6,332 nt of DNA from an uncultured Ruminococcus sp. GTDB taxonomy: Bacteria; Bacillota; Clostridia; Oscillospirales; Acutalibacteraceae. Made by a program: the position numbers and the translations under genes. The DNA lies in NCBI GenBank assembly GCA_902802975.1, contig CADCOF010000120.1, positions 1 through 6,332 on the forward strand, written 5' to 3'. The notes under the pieces were generated by a model. It saw only the letters and a list, made by a program, of their open reading frames with translations, made no database searches and was not told where the DNA came from. Below are positions 6,016 to 6,332 of this stretch, in pieces (the stretch's first letter is position 1; every line of letters begins with the position of its first letter).

Positions 6016-6086
6016 TTTATTATGATATGTTATAGTAAACGACATAAATCTTTTCCTAAACGCTTTTTCAGTGTGGAGAGTGGGGT

Positions 6087-6123
6087 CAATGTGCAATTCA
6101 ATGTGCAATTTGCAATGTGCAAT
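6087..6123. repeat. Short CAATGTGCAATT repeats downstream of tmk
   Basis: CAATGTGCAATT occurs at 6087-6098 and 6099-6110, and CAATGTGCAAT again at 6113-6123. The array lies just after a GTGTGGAGAGTGGGG segment (6071-6085) that echoes the inverted repeat beside leuA. It has no coding character and looks like part of the dispersed repeat material filling this gap. Confidence 0.65.
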
Positions 6124-6124
6124 G

Positions 6125-6206
6125 AATGCTCGATCTAAGCTTTTCACTTTCGTTCACAATTCTTCGCACTGCAACAATTTATCATCGTTGTAATAAAGTA
6201 CGACTT
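6125..6206. repeat. 82-bp direct repeat, copy 1
   Basis: This copy matches 6246-6327 at 80 of 82 positions, differing at 6137 (A versus G) and 6199 (T versus C). The two copies are offset by 121 bp with the AATGCGT array between them. Here the first difference breaks the GCTC-GATCT-GAGC palindrome present in copy 2. The sequence contains a short open frame (MLDLSFSLSF...) that ends about 10 nt past the copy, with no ribosome site, so I treat it as non-coding repeat DNA. Confidence 0.9.
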
Positions 6207-6220
6207 CACAAATAATTCGG

Positions 6221-6241
6221 AATGCGTAATGCGTAATGCGT
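6221..6241. repeat. Three tandem 7-bp AATGCGT units
   Basis: AATGCGT repeats three times head to tail (6221-6227, 6228-6234, 6235-6241), flanked by AATTCGG on the left and AATTAATGC on the right. It separates the two 82-bp repeats and is the clearest example of the short repeat family also seen near 104-117 and 4375-4393. Confidence 0.85.
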
Positions 6242-6245
6242 AATT

Positions 6246-6327
6246 AATGCTCGATCTGAGCTTTTCACTTTCGTTCACAATTCTTCGCACTGCAACAATT
6301 TATCATCGTTGTAATAAAGCACGACTT
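6246..6327. repeat. 82-bp direct repeat, copy 2
   Basis: This is the second copy of the 6125-6206 unit, ending 5 bp before the window edge, so further copies may follow. It keeps an intact palindrome, GCTC at 6249-6252 with GAGC at 6258-6261 around GATCT. The MLDLSFSLSF... frame is also open here. One copy difference is silent in that frame and the other changes Val to Ala, which gives no useful evidence of coding selection. Confidence 0.88.
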
Positions 6328-6332
6328 TTACA

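Noticed and set aside
6125..6327. A CRISPR array, suggested by regularly placed repeats at the right edge.
   Set aside because: There are only two 82-bp repeats, far longer than CRISPR repeats. The spacer is itself a simple 7-bp tandem array, and no cas gene is present.

Overview
The window looks like chromosomal DNA of a Clostridia-type Firmicute, plausibly a gut member of the Oscillospirales/Ruminococcaceae. This is an inference from four things: a T-box leader, the ThyX and Tmk sequence style, strong AGGAGG-type ribosome sites with sigma-A promoters, and intergenic gaps full of short dispersed repeats. No phage, transposase, CRISPR, tRNA or rRNA gene is visible.

The left two thirds, read on the minus strand, is a leucine biosynthesis cluster in the order T-box leader, leuA, leuC, leuD. 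leuA encodes the long (561-residue) form of 2-isopropylmalate synthase. A sigma-A promoter, about 370 nt of T-box leader RNA and an intrinsic terminator precede it. leuC and leuD encode the large and small subunits of isopropylmalate isomerase and are tightly coupled (13-nt gap). A 276-bp gap separates leuA from leuC. It holds an inverted repeat against the leuA stop, a good candidate promoter and a leader hairpin, so leuCD may be transcribed partly on its own. leuB, the remaining pathway-specific gene, is not in the window.

The right third, read on the plus strand, is a two-gene thymidylate operon: thyX (flavin-dependent dTMP synthase) followed 18 nt later by tmk (dTMP kinase). These are consecutive steps from dUMP to dTDP. 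The operon has its own extended -10 promoter and an unusual repeat in its 5' UTR, and it diverges from the leu operon.

Every longer gap carries repeat material: a GC-rich foldable element at the left edge, AATGCGT/AATGCGG-type short repeats in several gaps, and a pair of 82-bp direct repeats at the right edge. The genes are well-known housekeeping functions, and I see no convincing new multi-gene system. The points most worth a second look are the thyX 5' UTR repeat, the dispersed repeats, the separate leuC control region, the Cys-rich ThyX tail and the Tmk P-loop variant.
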